Origin: UBA6623 sp965226435
GTDB lineage: Bacteria > Acidobacteriota > Terriglobia > Bryobacterales > UBA6623
Direction of reading: 5' to 3'
Assembly (NCBI GenBank): GCA_965226435.1
Contig: CBDDCY010000011.1
Location: 372,001-436,000, forward strand
Length of the DNA stretch: 64,000 bases
The notes under the pieces are model-generated. The model worked only from the letters and a program-made list of their open reading frames with translations, was not told where the DNA came from and ran no database searches. The translations under genes and the position numbers were made by a program. Of the stretch, positions 62,306 to 64,000 are shown in pieces (the stretch's first letter is position 1; each line of letters opens with the position of its first letter).

Positions 62306-63882
62306 CTCAACTAAGCCGGCAAGGAGGGCTTTCGCCTAATGGGCCTCACGGTTTCCGAGACCGCTTTCGGCGGCAAGGAGCTGGTCTCGGTTCTGATGCG
62401 CGGCCGCCAAGAGTAGTCGTTGCCAGACCTCCGCGAGCCTCGCGTTCAGGATACCGGTCGTGTCAAGTCGCATTGCCACTCGGGCCTCGCGCGGGGCGAC
62501 TCGGTTGGTTTGAGGCTCGCCTTCCGGGTTTGGATGTTGGGCGGGAAGGGCCCGTAAGTGGTTCTTTTAGGGATGGTTAGGTTGGCCTTGGCTTCGTTTC
62601 GCATTTCTTGTGTTGGGAGGTTGGGGGAGAAGAGAAGTTGCTTTGAAAGGGTTGGAGGGGCGGCGAACGAGTTACATCCTTTCGGGGATCGTCAATCTTT
62701 GTTTCTAATACGGTCCAGTGGGTTTTGGGTTCGTTTCGTAGATTTTGGTTTGCGGCTCGCGGAGACTCTTGATTCGTTGATTCCGTGGGACATAGGAAAA
62801 CTTTCCTAGCCGAGGGCCTCAGGGACAGACGCGAGACAACATACGACAAATTTGATGTACGTCCATTTCGGCGTATAGTCGCGTGGGAACATCTCCCGAT
62901 CTTGATGCGCGTCCGTCAAGCATCGGCTTGGGATGTGCTTGGATTTGGATTTGCTCTGATGTGGTCTTAACTTATTGATATAGTTCCACATAGGAGTGAT
63001 TTGGGTTTGTTTCGTAAAAACGGCCTTGGGACGGTTCGTGTAGTGGGCTTGGTGCCCGGTCCAGGTTTCCTCGCGAGGGGAACACCACGGAGTTTCGGCG
63101 GCGGGTCGACATGTGGCGGCGTGGAGGTGAGTTCCCATTTGATTGGCGGCCCGCGGTTGACCGCAAGTCTCTATCCTATTGAAATATCAAAAGCTACCTA
63201 CACGGTGGGTTCGTTTCGTAGAATTCCTGTCGAGCCGTTTTGGGGCGCGATTTTTTCGCGATGCCTGGCCATAACCGGTCACTGGCTCCCGACTCTCTTG
63301 CTTAGGGTAGCGTTCGTGTCAAGCGGAACTTGCCTGGGTTCGGGAGCGGTTCGCGAGGATCCGCCCCGAAAGTCCGCTGGTGGGGGGATGAGAGGAGACC
63401 GGCCGCTTGGCGGCCGCTCTTGTGGCCCCACCCCAAGCTCCCGAACGGCCGGCTTGCCGGCCGTTCGCCCGGTAGAGGCCGTGGCCGCAGACGAGGTGCC
63501 GGCCCCTACGGACCGGCCCATGATTAATTCGAGCGGGGCGTACGCGAATTCGGCTGCGTCCGCATGGCGATGTCGTGAAGGTGAGCGGATGGGATGAAGA
63601 TTCTTTATTAGGAAGCTGTTCCGGGTTTCCCTCGGGTTTCCCTAGTGCCGCAGAGCCGCGAACTTGAGACAAGTAAGAGGGCCGGCCAAACGCTCGGCCT
63701 GAACGGCAAGCAATTACCGGTCGCATAGAGAGGTAGTCGTCCTCATACATCTGGGGAGTCGCCTCACATCTGACATCCTGGCCGCGCCCAGCCGGGGATT
63801 GGGGAGAAGCCGATAACAACGTGACGGGCTCCGTGTCGCCTCCGGAGCCCGTGCACTTGTTCCCAAGCCGGCCACGTGCCCC
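62306..63882. other. Gene-poor, repeat-rich 1.6-kb region
   Basis: No frame here looks like a gene. GGGTTCGTTTCGTA occurs at 62727-62740 and 63207-63220, with variants at 62591-62603 and 63003-63016. The area 62560-63230 is visibly richer in T and G than the rest. Strong hairpins occur near 63400-63470 (for example GAACGGCCGGC...GCCGGCCGTTC). Confidence 0.6.
63826..63853 (-). terminator. Terminator-like hairpin after the right-edge gene
   Basis: On the minus strand, ACGGGCTCCG and CGGAGCCCGT form a 10-bp stem around a short loop about 30 bases after the stop of the gene at the right edge. It is followed by TTGTTATC rather than a T-run, so efficiency is uncertain. Confidence 0.5.
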
Positions 63883-64000
63883 CTATTTGTCGTCGTCGCC
63901 CTTGATTGCTTTCCAGATGTCAAGTGGTATGAGAACGCCGACGCTCCACTTCGAATTGAAGCTATTGTTGATGGGGTTGCCGGGAAAGATTCTCATCGTT
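63883..64000 (-). CDS. C-terminal end of an unidentified protein (starts beyond the window)
   Basis: The last 39 codons of a minus-strand gene, ending in '...SVGVLIPLDIWKAIKGDDDK' and TAG at 63883. The alternation 'FNSKWSVGVLIPLDIWKA' looks like the last strands of a beta-barrel or transporter-type protein, but identity is not possible from this piece. The terminator-like hairpin downstream supports a real gene end. Confidence 0.6.
   Translation of the reverse strand, partial: TMRIFPGNPINNSFNSKWSVGVLIPLDIWKAIKGDDDK

Noticed and set aside
62591..63220. Possible CRISPR array (repeated GGGTTCGTTTCGTA)
   Set aside because: Spacing is irregular (about 137, 276 and 204 bases), repeats vary, and no cas genes are present.
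63001..63597. Plus-strand frame of 198 codons
   Set aside because: No family features, begins inside the repeated phrase, and has low-complexity composition; no ribosome site.

Overview
This is a GC-rich bacterial chromosome segment with densely packed genes on both strands. The gene content points to Acidobacteriota: a Ser/Thr kinase fused to TolB-type propeller repeats, a SpoIVB/S55 peptidase protein, ASPIC/UnbV and PSCyt1-DUF1549-DUF1553 proteins, a PQQ-type propeller with EF-hands, and many small interspersed intergenic repeats. Planctomycetota is the main alternative, because some repeats and the DUF1549 protein are also common there. No rRNA, tRNA or CRISPR array was recognised.

Layout. 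1-5.2 kb: an Lhr-type helicase running off the left edge, then an SSS symporter with its DUF3311 partner. 5.3-7.2 kb: a XhoI/PaeR7I-like restriction-modification pair whose methyltransferase gene carries an exact 190-bp tandem duplication that shifts the frame. 8-10 kb: tatA/B and tatC, the latter with a 200-residue acidic N-terminal extension. 11-16 kb: a YcaQ-like DNA glycosylase, a HutI-like amidohydrolase that has lost metal ligands, and an FHA-GAF-sigma54 activator split by a frameshift. 16-20.6 kb: the arginine cluster argF-argG-argH-argR with a clear ARG box at argF. 21-29.7 kb: ychF, membrane and hypothetical genes, a glucuronokinase-like GHMP kinase, an ABC ATPase, a PQQ propeller, gdhA, secG and tpiA. 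30-39 kb: mostly catabolic enzymes (CitE-like lyase, Ldh2-type oxidoreductase, enolase-superfamily dehydratase), a ThiF/Smr pair, a five-haem cytochrome and a DUF5060/DUF4038 glycosidase. 40-50 kb: the kinase-propeller gene between direct repeats, pntAA-pntAB-pntB interrupted by nested small elements, a sugar-acid dehydratase and an ASPIC/UnbV protein. 50.9-57 kb: a toxin-antitoxin pair translationally coupled to a secreted phosphodiesterase, and an S55 peptidase protein coupled to a propeller protein. 57-62 kb: cytochrome c, a tiny membrane protein, a large DUF1549/DUF1553 cytochrome and an SDR. 62.1-63.9 kb is essentially gene-free and repeat-rich; the last 118 bases hold the end of a minus-strand gene.

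The most notable non-genic content is a layered set of small mobile-looking elements. Element A (nine copies, all on the same strand) can form three hairpins with compensatory base changes. Element B sits between CTAG duplications. Element C has inverted ends and, at one site, a TGA target duplication. Element D has about 35-bp terminal inverted repeats and flanks the kinase gene. B is inserted in an A copy, one C in a B copy and another C in a D copy, so empty and filled sites can be compared inside this one window.
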